Shown: in pieces, positions 37,115-46,072 of the stretch
How positions within the stretch are numbered: the stretch's first letter is position 1
Layout: each line of letters opens with the position of its first letter
Origin: Hyphomonadaceae bacterium
GTDB lineage: Bacteria > Pseudomonadota > Alphaproteobacteria > Caulobacterales > Hyphomonadaceae
Direction: 5' to 3'
Length of the DNA stretch: 64,000 nucleotides
Assembly (NCBI GenBank): GCA_947474455.1
Contig: CANJIL010000005.1
Span: 1-64,000 of the forward strand
Program-made: the position numbers and the translations under genes
The notes under the pieces: generated by a model
The model's database searches: none
The model's input: the letters and a program-made list of their open reading frames with translations, nothing else
Told to the model about the DNA's origin: nothing

Positions 37115-37679
37115 GGCGTTTCCAGATTTCGGCGCGCTGCGCTTTCCACTGATCCGCCGTCTGGCCCCACAGGTCGACAGGATCGTTGTGATAGGGCGGC
37201 GGCATTGTTCCGGGGCCGCGATTGGTAGAGCCCAGCCGCATCGCCAGATTCTGCGAGGGCGTGTTGTCGGGGTGGATGGAGTGGATGATGTCGGTCCAGC
37301 CCAGCACATTGACCGCGAAGTCCATCGAGGCGGCGGCAGCTTCCAGCGCATACCCCTTGCCCCATACGTCGCGACTTACGCCCCAGCCGACTTCGAGGCC
37401 GGGCCATTGGTGCGGCGACCATGGGCCTACGCGCCCGACCCAGCGGCCGGTCGCCTTCTCGAACACTGAGAACATGGCGAAGCCTTCGGCGTACCACGCG
37501 CCGATCATGGTGCAGATGCCCCGCCAGACGACCGATGGCGGCTGGGCCTTGCCGATGTATTTGGCGGCGTCCTCGTCAGCCATGAAGGCGCACCAGGGGT
37601 CGAATTCATTGAGGCTGGGGACGCGCAGAGTGAGGCGCGGCGTTTCAATCACGGTGTCCATGCGGGAGGCCATGTGCAT
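37104..37679 (-). CDS. GNAT family N-acetyltransferase (RimJ/RimL-like)
   Basis: About 191 residues. N-terminal TPRLTLRVPSLNEFDPWCAF is the typical RimJ-type beginning, GWGVSRDVWGKGYALEAAAA (about 98-117) is the acetyl-CoA loop and IHPDNTPSQNLAMRLGSTN (about 133-151) is the conserved Asn-x-x-Ser/Asn region. Start is taken at ATG 37679, whose first base lies just beyond the stop of the RmlD-like gene; ATG 37673 is also possible. Substrate unknown. Confidence 0.85.
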   Translation of the reverse strand: MHMASRMDTVIETPRLTLRVPSLNEFDPWCAFMADEDAAKYIGKAQPPSVVWRGICTMIGAWYAEGFAMFSVFEKATGRWVGRVGPWSPHQWPGLEVGWGVSRDVWGKGYALEAAAASMDFAVNVLGWTDIIHSIHPDNTPSQNLAMRLGSTNRGPGTMPPPYHNDPVDLWGQTADQWKAQRAEIWKRLNR

Positions 37680-37680
37680 G

Positions 37681-38577
37681 TCACCATCCACCACGGGCCA
37701 GTACGCCGGCAACTGACCGCTCCAGCGCTGTCTGCCACGGCGTCCATGTGATGCCCAGACGCTCGCTGGCGCGGGCCCCGGAAAGCCGGGCGTTCAGGGG
37801 CCGCCTGGCGGGGGCGTTGAACGCCGCTGTTGTCACCGGCTCGATCTCCGCGAACGGTCCGCCTTGTCTGCGCGACTCGGCCATGATGGCGCGCGCCATG
37901 TCCAATCGAGTCATAACTTCGGGCGAGGCGAGGTGGAGCAGGCCGTGGAGGTCGTGTGCGCCGTCCACCTTCACTCGCGCGATGCGGAGAAGGGCGAGGG
38001 CGATGTCGGGCGCGTAGGTAGGCGTGCCGATCTGGTCTGACACGATGCGCAGGCTCGCTTGGGTTCGCGCCCAGCCGATTGCCTTGGAAATGAAGCTGTC
38101 GGCGAACTCGGAAAAGACCCAGCAGACGCGTGTCGTGATCGCTTCGGGATGTTCCTGCGCGACGGCGATTTCGCCTGCCCGCTTGGAGCGGCCATAGGCG
38201 GAGAGGGGGCCGGGGTCGTCTTCCTCGGTGTAGGGCGAGGGCTTTGCGCCGTCGAACACGCAGTCGGTCGACATGTGGATCAGCTCGACGCCGTGGCGGC
38301 GGCAGAGGCGGGCGAGGGTGCGCGGGCCTTCGGCATTCACGGCGAAGGCTGTCGCTTCGTCGGTTTCGGCGCGGTCGAGGAAATTGTAGGAGCCGGCGTT
38401 GATGATCACGTGCGGCTTGCTCTGCAGGAGGAAAGCTTCGAGCGCTTCGGGATCGGTCAGGTCTGCGCCGTCGCGGCCGGCCTGGCGGAGTTCGATCGAG
38501 GCATAGCCGGCGGCGGCGTGGAGGGCCTGCGCCGTCTGTCCGTGCTTGCCGATGCAGGCGATGCGCAGCGGGGTCAT
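37681..38577 (-). CDS. dTDP-4-dehydrorhamnose reductase-like (RmlD family)
   Basis: 298-residue extended SDR enzyme from ATG 38577. The nucleotide-binding start RIACIGKHGQTAQAL has a slightly changed Gly-x-x-Gly-x-x-Gly; the signature STDCVFDGAKPSPYTEEDDP (about 103-122) and catalytic YGRSK (about 129-133) are present, followed by SDQIGTPTYAPDIA. In the family it reduces dTDP-6-deoxy-L-lyxo-4-hexulose to dTDP-rhamnose. No rmlA/B/C lies nearby, so the substrate may differ. Confidence 0.85.
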   Translation of the reverse strand: MTPLRIACIGKHGQTAQALHAAAGYASIELRQAGRDGADLTDPEALEAFLLQSKPHVIINAGSYNFLDRAETDEATAFAVNAEGPRTLARLCRRHGVELIHMSTDCVFDGAKPSPYTEEDDPGPLSAYGRSKRAGEIAVAQEHPEAITTRVCWVFSEFADSFISKAIGWARTQASLRIVSDQIGTPTYAPDIALALLRIARVKVDGAHDLHGLLHLASPEVMTRLDMARAIMAESRRQGGPFAEIEPVTTAAFNAPARRPLNARLSGARASERLGITWTPWQTALERSVAGVLARGGW

Positions 38578-38673
38578 GCCCTCCGTCTCGCATAACGGAT
38601 GCGCGCGGCCAAGCGTCATCGACGCGCGCACAAAACGCACCTATGGGTCGCGGTCACAGAACAGGAAGCTTTC

Positions 38674-39588
38674 ATGCTCAGGTCCTTGGTCGTAGCGGCC
38701 GCTCTCCTATCCCTGTCGGGATGCTCCATCTGGGAGGGCGTCACGGGCTGGTTCGGACCGCCGCCGAAGGCCGTCGCAGACGCGGTCGATGCCGAAGCGT
38801 GGGCGCGCTACATTCCGTGGAACAGCGCTGCCAAGAATGTCGTGAAGACGGGCAGCGGCGTCGAATACATCGTGCTTGCCAGCGGCCCGGCCGATGGCCT
38901 GCTGCCGGGCCCGAAGGCACGCGCCGCCATCCGCTATGAAGGCCGCCTCAACGTCGCCGGCACAAAGAATTTCGATTCATCCTTCGAGCGGAACGAGGTG
39001 GAAGAGTTTCCGATTGTGGTTGTGATCCCCGGTTTAGCGGAGGCGCTGAACAGGATGCGGCCCGGCGATTCCTGGCTGGTGTTCATCCCCTCCAAGCTGG
39101 GTTATGGCGAGGAAGGTCAGGGTCCCGGCCTCCCGCCCAATTCCGACCTTGTGTTCGAAATCGAAATGAAGAGCTCCATGACGCCTCCTCCTTCAAACTC
39201 CGCCGCGTGGGCGAAATACGCTCCGTGGAACAGCAGCAGTCCCGATGTGAAGAAGACAGGTTCGGGTCTCGAATACGTAGTGCTGGCCAGCGGCCCGGCC
39301 GGCGGCGCGCCGCCAACGCGCGATCAGGATGCGGAAGTGTTCTATGAAGGCCGTCTCAACTCAGGCGGCGGCGCATTCGACAGCGCCTTCGAGCGCGGCG
39401 ACACTGAAACCTTCCCCGTGTCGGCCGTCGTCCCCGGCTTCTCCGAGGCGCTCACCCTGATGAAGCCCAGCGATCACTGGCTGGTGTTCATCCCCTCCGC
39501 GCTCGGCTATGGCGCCCGCGGCTCTGCGGGCGCGATACCTCCCAATGCAGATCTCATTTTCGAAATCCTGTTGGTGGGCGCGGAGTAG
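38674..39588 (+). CDS. Lipoprotein with two tandem FKBP-type peptidyl-prolyl isomerase domains
   Basis: 304 residues from ATG 38674 with GGAAG six bases upstream. Lipobox LLSLSGCS (Cys at about residue 17). Two FKBP domains, about 45-170 and 185-304, each introduced by a similar AWARYIPWNS or AWAKYAPWNS stretch. Domain 1 has YEGRLNVAGTKNFDSSFERN and VFIPSKLGYG; domain 2 has YEGRLNSGGGAFDSAFERGD and VFIPSALGYG. The Trp usual in the active-site V-I-P-G-W is Leu or Phe here. Periplasmic or outer-membrane folding role is inferred. Ends at a strong terminator. Confidence 0.88.
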   Translation: MLRSLVVAAALLSLSGCSIWEGVTGWFGPPPKAVADAVDAEAWARYIPWNSAAKNVVKTGSGVEYIVLASGPADGLLPGPKARAAIRYEGRLNVAGTKNFDSSFERNEVEEFPIVVVIPGLAEALNRMRPGDSWLVFIPSKLGYGEEGQGPGLPPNSDLVFEIEMKSSMTPPPSNSAAWAKYAPWNSSSPDVKKTGSGLEYVVLASGPAGGAPPTRDQDAEVFYEGRLNSGGGAFDSAFERGDTETFPVSAVVPGFSEALTLMKPSDHWLVFIPSALGYGARGSAGAIPPNADLIFEILLVGAE

Positions 39589-39600
39589 CGGACAAATAAA

Positions 39601-39628
39601 AACGCCTCCCTTGCGGGAGGCGTTTGTG
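39601..39628. terminator. Strong bidirectional Rho-independent terminator
   Basis: A ten-base perfect stem AACGCCTCCC / GGGAGGCGTT with a four-base TTGC loop, flanked by A-rich (AATAAA) and T-rich (TTTGTG) sequence. It lies between the convergent FKBP gene and mdh and serves both. Confidence 0.9.
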
Positions 39629-39648
39629 TATTTGACCTGCGTGCCGGC

Positions 39649-40812
<1,164 letters not shown>

Positions 40813-40855
40813 TTAGCGCAAGCAGGACGCCGGGGCAATGCGGTTTGGAGGCAGC

Positions 40856-41338
40856 CTACTCCGAAGCGCTGACGCGCAGGCCGTACCCGCAGGTTTCGGC
40901 CTTGCAGGACTTCATACGGATTTCGATGGTCATGGGCCGGAGAATGCCCTTGGGCTTGTCTGACGCCGAGCGGTATTCTGACTCGTGGACATTGAGCACC
41001 GGGGCGTTGTCGTCTGCGTCATCCACGTCGATTTCCGAGCCGTCGGCTTCCTGGGCCGCGAGATCAACATTTTCGCAGTCATCGTCGCAGATCACGTTGA
41101 AATGGTATTCGACCGTCGCATCGGCGTCGAACGGGATCGAAATGACATCGCCGGTCGCCATTTCGCCGAACCGGGTCTCGCCGACTTCTTTGCCGCAGAT
41201 GTCGCCAAGCATGTTGAGCAGCTTGCGGATCTCGGCGGTGGAATCCGGCGACAGCTTGGCTGCGCCTGCGACAGGAATGGCGGCGAACAGCGTAATGGAG
41301 GCAATGGCCGCCAGGTTCAGGCAGGTTCTCGGATTCAT
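40856..41338 (-). CDS. Hypothetical secreted protein
   Basis: 160 residues from ATG 41338 with signal peptide (about 1-26, IASITLFAAIPVAGAA). The mature part is acidic, contains about five Cys (for example DICGKEV, VICDDDCEN, KSCKAETC) likely forming disulphides, and ends with LRVSASE. No family recognised. It lies between mdh and a decayed NTF2-like gene. Confidence 0.65.
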   Translation of the reverse strand: MNPRTCLNLAAIASITLFAAIPVAGAAKLSPDSTAEIRKLLNMLGDICGKEVGETRFGEMATGDVISIPFDADATVEYHFNVICDDDCENVDLAAQEADGSEIDVDDADDNAPVLNVHESEYRSASDKPKGILRPMTIEIRMKSCKAETCGYGLRVSASE

Positions 41339-41391
41339 GCAAGCGATCAAGTTCGTTCCCGGGCCACGGTTCCGCATTCTGGGCGATCGAG

Positions 41392-41915
41392 TCAATGCAG
41401 GCGCTGTCTTTCGCCCTCAGGTTCGCGGCGCGGGCGGGTCTTGCTGCCGACTTGTGTTTCTCCGCCTCTCCTGCGCTCGGGGACGAGCCCGTGCTGGCGA
41501 TCGAGCGCGATTTCATCGCCCGCGAGGAACCCGAAGATCTTCGGGTTCGTTGTCGAGTCATCCAGGAAGCAGGTGATGTCGGAATCCAGCCGGACGTCCG
41601 ATCCGTCCGGCTTCAGGAAATCCGCGCAAGAGAACACCCTCGTCATCACGTGGACGGCGTCGATGGGCGTCGTCTCGACGCGCCTGGCCGTCATCTTGCG
41701 CGTACCGATGGCGCGGTAGAATTCAGGTCCCTTGGACAGCGCGCCGCGGAATGCGGCGTCCTCTTGCCTGTGGAAATTCCTTCCGGTCCCGCAGTTATGA
41801 AGCGCAGCGAGAAGTGGTCCATGATCTCGCCGAACACATTATCTCCGGCAGGCGCGCGGTTGCAGAGGTTGGCGTAGGATTCGAAAAAGGCGGCGAGATC
41901 GTGCGGCGCAACCAG
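41392..41915 (-). pseudogene. Frameshifted NTF2/SnoaL-like protein gene
   Basis: Minus strand. The first part reads VAPHDLAAFFESYANLCNRA and MDHFSLRFITAGPEGIST from about 41912 to 41785; after a one-base loss at about 41782 the homologous sequence continues as EDAAFRGALSKGPEFYRAIG, MTARRVETTPIDAVHVMTRV, and SDITCFLDDSTTNPKIFGFL to the stop at 41392. The pattern is that of a small NTF2-like fold protein with unknown ligand. There is no ATG at the front; the frame begins after a TAG at 41916-41918 with CTG. Non-functional or a sequencing error. Confidence 0.65.
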
Positions 41916-42005
41916 CTAACGCGCCGGTGTAACGACGGGTGCGGCCTATCTGTCACGCCGGTGACGAGAAAGCTGCGTCCAGGCAGCGACCTGGCTTACT
42001 CCGGA

Positions 42006-42452
42006 TCAGGCGGCCGAAAGGCGTGCAGCCAGACGCTCGATTGCGCTCCGTAGCATCTGGCCATAGCCGTCGTCGGCAAGGGCGTCGCTGGTCTGCTGTG
42101 CAAGATGAAGGTGGTAGCGCGCGCCGTTGATGTCGCCCATGCGATGGAGGACATCTGCAAGGTTGAGATGCAGCGAGGGATAGAGGCTGAGCACGCTGAG
42201 GCTCGCTGTGTCGGGCCGCTCGCGGCCAATGCGATCGGCGGCGCCGAGCGCGCGGCGATCCCACATCAGTTCGACGGCGGGATCGTCCTGCGTGTCGGCC
42301 ATGTAGTGCGCCAGCACGCACTGGTGAAACGGATCGCGGTCGTATTCGATCTCTGCCCAGATCGCGGCGAAGGCTTCGCGTCCTGCATTCTTGAGTCCGG
42401 CGTTGCACAGGGCGAGCGCTTCGCCGATCCGGTCGAGGACGGGGTCGCTCAC
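42006..42452 (-). CDS. Hypothetical TPR-like helical protein
   Basis: 148 residues, all-helical, with a TPR-like pair (LYPSLHLNLADVLHRMGDIN, then ARYHLHLAQQTSDALADDGY at about 91-131). Start GTG 42452 overlaps the zapE stop (GTGA), so the two are coupled. No family assignment; a role alongside ZapE is only suggested by the overlap. Confidence 0.7.
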   Translation of the reverse strand: MSDPVLDRIGEALALCNAGLKNAGREAFAAIWAEIEYDRDPFHQCVLAHYMADTQDDPAVELMWDRRALGAADRIGRERPDTASLSVLSLYPSLHLNLADVLHRMGDINGARYHLHLAQQTSDALADDGYGQMLRSAIERLAARLSAA

Positions 42453-43576
42453 TTTGCGGGTTCTGGCGCATGCTCGCGCTCGGCGGCGAGATAGGCGGCC
42501 GAGCGCATCTCGTGCAGGCGGCTAGCGGTGCGCTGGAATTCGAAGGCGCCGTCGCCCGAAACATAGAGATCATCGGGCTGGGCGTCGGCGGACATCACGA
42601 GCTTGGTCTTTGATTCATAGAGCGCATCGACCAGCGTCACGAAACGGGCCGCCCAGTTTCGTTCGTCGAGACCCATTCTGGGCACGCGATCCAAGAGGAG
42701 GGTGGGATAGCGACGCGCGAGGGTGAGATAGTCTGCAGCGCCGAGCGGCTTCTTGCACAGCTCGTCGAACTCGAAGCGGGCGACGCCCATGGCTTGGTTC
42801 AACACGTGCAGGGTGCGGCCTTGCACTTCGAGTTTTTCGGGCGAGGGAGCAACGCCCGCCGTCAGGCGCGCAAAGGCGGCGTTCATGGCGGCGTCGGCTT
42901 CCGGGCCTAGCGGGGAATAGTACACCGGTGCGGCGGCGAGGCGGTCGAGACGGTAGTCGCGTGCGGACTTCAGCTCGATCACGTCGAGTTCTTGTTCCAG
43001 CCGCTTGATGAAGGGCAGGAAGAGCTGGCGGTTGATGCCGTTGGCGTAGAGGTCGGACGGTTTTCGGTTGGATGTCGCAACGATGGTGACGCCACGGTCG
43101 AAAAGCTGTTCGAACAGGCGGCCGAGGATCATTGCATCGGCGATCTGCGTGACATGGAACTCGTCGAAGCAGAGCAGGCTGGCCTGATCCGCGATGCGGC
43201 GGGCTGCAGGCGCGATCGGATCATCGCCGGCTTCGCGGACATGGGCGGGATGCCTGCGCTTCTCGGCGGAGGACAGTTTCCGCCATTCGAAGATAAAGGC
43301 ATGGGTCTCCAGCATGAAGTCGTGGAAGTGGACGCGTCTTTTGTTCTTCAGCGAAACCGCCTCGAAGAACATGTCCATCAGCATGGATTTGCCGCGCCCG
43401 ACGGCGCCCCAGATGTAGAGGCCGCGCGTCCTGGCGGCGCCGCCGAACCAGCCGCGCGCTGTCGACGGCTGCCTGGCCAGCGCGTCCAGCCGCGCAGCCG
43501 CTTCGGCCTGCGCCGGATCGGGCAGGAGCTGGCCGGCAGCCAGCCGCGCTGCGTAGAGCTGTTTGACCCTGGTCAT
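42449..43576 (-). CDS. zapE: Cell division ATPase ZapE (AFG1 family)
   Basis: 375 residues from ATG 43576, where family homology starts; an upstream in-frame stretch to 43810 does not resemble the family. Walker A GAVGRGKSMLMD (about 55-66), Walker B LLCFDEFHVTQIADAM (about 134-149) and the ATSNRKPSDLYANGI sensor region (about 167-181) mark the AFG1-type P-loop ATPase, which is linked to Z-ring disassembly and mitochondrial proteostasis in relatives. zapE next to mdh is common in alphaproteobacteria; here they are separated by 1.8 kb. Confidence 0.92.
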   Translation of the reverse strand: MTRVKQLYAARLAAGQLLPDPAQAEAAARLDALARQPSTARGWFGGAARTRGLYIWGAVGRGKSMLMDMFFEAVSLKNKRRVHFHDFMLETHAFIFEWRKLSSAEKRRHPAHVREAGDDPIAPAARRIADQASLLCFDEFHVTQIADAMILGRLFEQLFDRGVTIVATSNRKPSDLYANGINRQLFLPFIKRLEQELDVIELKSARDYRLDRLAAAPVYYSPLGPEADAAMNAAFARLTAGVAPSPEKLEVQGRTLHVLNQAMGVARFEFDELCKKPLGAADYLTLARRYPTLLLDRVPRMGLDERNWAARFVTLVDALYESKTKLVMSADAQPDDLYVSGDGAFEFQRTASRLHEMRSAAYLAAEREHAPEPAK

Positions 43577-43739
43577 GCCCGCCCGCGATAGCGGGATTTT
43601 GACGCGACGGGAAAGCGGTTTCGCGTCGCGGGGCAGGGTTGGGCCGGATTTTTTGGCGAATGCCGTCGGATGGCGCACCCGCCCTACCTCCCATGCCTGT
43701 AGGCGGCTGCTACCGCGCAGCAAGGCGGGGAGACCAGCG

Positions 43740-43913
43740 ATGACGACACTTGCACGTAACGGAATTTCCCGGCTGGCCTTGCGGGTTGTGACAATCACGC
43801 TCGCAGCCATTGTGGTCGGCTGTGCGCCGAAGGCTGCAGCGGGACAGGCTCACCACTCGGCCGCCTTACTGGCGTCCGCCACAGGATCGCAGGCCGAGCC
43901 GAACCGGCTTTAG
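43740..43913 (+). CDS. Small lipoprotein-like peptide
   Basis: 57 residues, ATG 43740 with GGGGAG eight bases upstream. A hydrophobic signal (RLALRVVTITLAAIVVGC) ends in a lipobox-like VVGC-AP, and the short remainder is Ala/Gly/Ser-rich. Convergent and overlapping by four bases with the gene at 43910. No family recognised. Confidence 0.45.
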   Translation: MTTLARNGISRLALRVVTITLAAIVVGCAPKAAAGQAHHSAALLASATGSQAEPNRL

Positions 43914-44428
43914 TATTCGTCGCGCGGGTCGGGCATCCGATTGGTGATCTTGTTCGGCGGGATGCCCTCCAAGGTGGCTTTGTGGGCGAGGATATTCCAT
44001 TGGCCCGTGTCCATCTTCTGCAGCACGAACACCACATCGACGCCGCGCTCGTAAGTCTTCTGCGCAGCGGCCGCGAAGAAATAGCCCCGCTCCCAGACAT
44101 CGACCTTGGCGAGGTCCGCATTCAGGATAAGGCGTCTATGTCGTAGTCGAGCTTCATCGCCTGCGAGGCCAACTCGGTGTTGATGTGCGGCCCGGAATAG
44201 GCGGCGGCGCTGCGCAGCTACTGGGGAATCTAGGGGGCCTCGGCATAGCCCGGTCCGGCGTCGCCGCCGCCGGGGGCCATAAGCGCCCAGGGCGCGCGCT
44301 TCAAAATGGCTGATGCGCTCATACCATTCCGCGATCAGTGCAAAGACCCTGGCCCTCTCGTCAGTCGTCTGTGCAAATGCGGGTGCGCTTGCTGATAGCG
44401 CCAGCAGGCTCAGGGCGATGAAACGCAT
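43910..44428 (-). pseudogene. Secreted protein gene with compensated frameshifts
   Basis: The frame from ATG 44428 is open for 172 codons. The ends make sense (signal peptide MRFIALSLLALSASAPAFAQ and C-terminus VDVVFVLQKMDTGQWNILAH), but the middle, about 44130-44285, is Arg-rich nonsense. In the adjacent frame this middle reads APGGGDAGPGYAEAP, LRSAAAYSGPHINTELASQA and MKLDYDIDAL, with TAG stops at 44230-44232 and 44218-44220. So one shift at about 44285 and a compensating one at about 44130 skirt two nonsense codons. A decayed gene; the scrambled product is unlikely to fold normally. Family unknown. Confidence 0.6.
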
Positions 44429-44491
44429 GAAAAATCCCCCGCTTGCATGCGCAAAGGCATGCGGCGAATCCGGGCGGAAGTGGGGGGAACG

Positions 44492-44929
44492 CTAGCGGCT
44501 GGCGGCTTTCTGCGGTGCGCCCTTGTCGGGCATCAGCGAATAGACGAAGTCGCGGAAGAGCTCCGGGCGGCGCACAAAGTCGGCCAGCGGCAGGTTTTCC
44601 TTGCCGACCGCCGCGGGCGAACAGTTTACCCCCGCGCGGACCAAGCTCTTCACCACCTCGTCGCGCTTGTCGCTGCCGGAAACTACAGCCACCCGGAATT
44701 TTCCCATGCTGGCGATACGCGTGACGGTTGCGTCCTCGTCGGTTGAATCGGGAAGCATCAGGTCGATGACGACAAGTTCGAACCGCTCGAGCCTGAGCTT
44801 GCGTTCGGCATCGATCAGCGATTTCGCGACGACAAGGTCGATGCCAAAGCGCTTGCGCGAGGCCGCGGCGGCGGCAGCCGTCAGAAGCTCCCCGGCGCGG
44901 GCGTGATCCTCCACCCACAAGACCTTCAT
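44492..44929 (-). CDS. Single-domain response regulator (CheY-like)
   Basis: 145 residues from ATG 44929, preceded by AGGGGA. Receiver fold with the acidic pair in VLWVEDHARAGELL, phospho-acceptor Asp in VVIDLMLPDSTDED (about residue 55), Ser in AVVSGSDK and Lys in VGKENLPLADF. There is no output domain. Divergent from the acyltransferase at 45083, so the two may share a regulatory region. Partner kinase unknown. Confidence 0.8.
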   Translation of the reverse strand: MKVLWVEDHARAGELLTAAAAAASRKRFGIDLVVAKSLIDAERKLRLERFELVVIDLMLPDSTDEDATVTRIASMGKFRVAVVSGSDKRDEVVKSLVRAGVNCSPAAVGKENLPLADFVRRPELFRDFVYSLMPDKGAPQKAASR

Positions 44930-45082
44930 GCAATCCCCTGAGTTCTGAACGCGCGGTCTGCTTTCCGACGGGTACGATTCGCAACCGCGAGAAATCTTCA
45001 AGGCGGTTTTCACTCTCTACCCGTTACGAATGGTTAACAAGTCACGCCAAGCTGCTAAGTAGACGGCCGAACGGGAATATGA

Positions 45083-45991
45083 ATGGCGGAAAAGGCGGAA
45101 GTTGCGGACCGAGGCCTCAACGCCTTCATCGATCCGGAAACCCGGCACGATCACATCGTCGATATCATGATCGAAGAGCGGTGCCCCAGCTGGGTGAAGC
45201 ACTGGTCCTGGCCTGTCGTCCGTCCGGTGCTGTTTTCCATGCTGGGCTACCGCAAGGCGATTCGCTGGGCGGACGAGATCAGGAAGCTTCCCTCCGGCAA
45301 GGACTGTTTCGCTTATCTCGACAAGGCGCTCGCCCTCAACGTCACATCGACGGGCCTCGGGCGCGTGCCGCGCGCGGGACGCACCGTCATCGTCGCCAAT
45401 CATCCTACGGGGCTGGCCGATGGATCGATCGTACTCGCAGCGCTCAACTCCGTCCGCACGGACATCGAGATTATGGCGAACGCCGACGCCTGCCGCATCA
45501 ATCCGAGCTTCGCTGAGGTGATCATCCCGGTCGAATGGGTGCAGGACAAGCGCACCATCGCCAAGACGAAGGAAACCTTGCGCCGCGCCGCCGCCGCCTT
45601 CGCCGCCGAGCGCCTGCTGATGATCTTTCCGTCAGGCGCGCTGGCGCAGATGCGAGATGGCATGCTCATCGACGAGCCGTGGCTGCCAACCGCGGTGACG
45701 CTCGCCCGCAAGAACAAGGCGCCGCTGACGCCGCTCCACATCAAGGGCCGCAACTCTGCTCTCTACTACCGCTTCTGCAACCTCAATCGCGAACTGCGCG
45801 ATATCACGCTGTTCCACGAACTGCTCAACAAGCAGGGCGACAAGTTCCATCTTACTTTCGGCAGGCAGATCCCGTGGGAGCATCTCGCAGGCGATCCGCA
45901 GGCGGTGACCGACCACGTCCGCAACTATGTGGAGAACATCCTGCCGGACGATCCGGAACGGCCGTTCGAGGCGCCGAAGGCGGCGGACTAG
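45083..45991 (+). CDS. Lysophospholipid acyltransferase-type protein (PlsC-like)
   Basis: 302 residues with the acyltransferase motif TVIVANHPTGLADGSIVLAA (His/Asp motif, about 109-128), the FPSGALAQMRDG block (about 189-200) and APLTPLHIKGRNSALYYRF. No N-terminal transmembrane helix is obvious. These features fit hemolysin-like/OlsA-type acyl-CoA or ACP-dependent acyltransferases that make phospholipid or ornithine lipid. Substrate not determinable. Confidence 0.82.
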   Translation: MAEKAEVADRGLNAFIDPETRHDHIVDIMIEERCPSWVKHWSWPVVRPVLFSMLGYRKAIRWADEIRKLPSGKDCFAYLDKALALNVTSTGLGRVPRAGRTVIVANHPTGLADGSIVLAALNSVRTDIEIMANADACRINPSFAEVIIPVEWVQDKRTIAKTKETLRRAAAAFAAERLLMIFPSGALAQMRDGMLIDEPWLPTAVTLARKNKAPLTPLHIKGRNSALYYRFCNLNRELRDITLFHELLNKQGDKFHLTFGRQIPWEHLAGDPQAVTDHVRNYVENILPDDPERPFEAPKAAD

Positions 45992-46072
45992 CGACTATCT
46001 GCCGTGCGCCCTTCACGGCGCGAATTCCCGTGCCTAGTGTGCAGCGCCTACGCCGGGGACAGGTCAGCCGCG

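Noticed and set aside
37649-38593. 314-codon minus-strand frame overlapping the RmlD-like gene
   Set aside because: Arg/Pro-rich alternative frame of a gene with clear SDR motifs.
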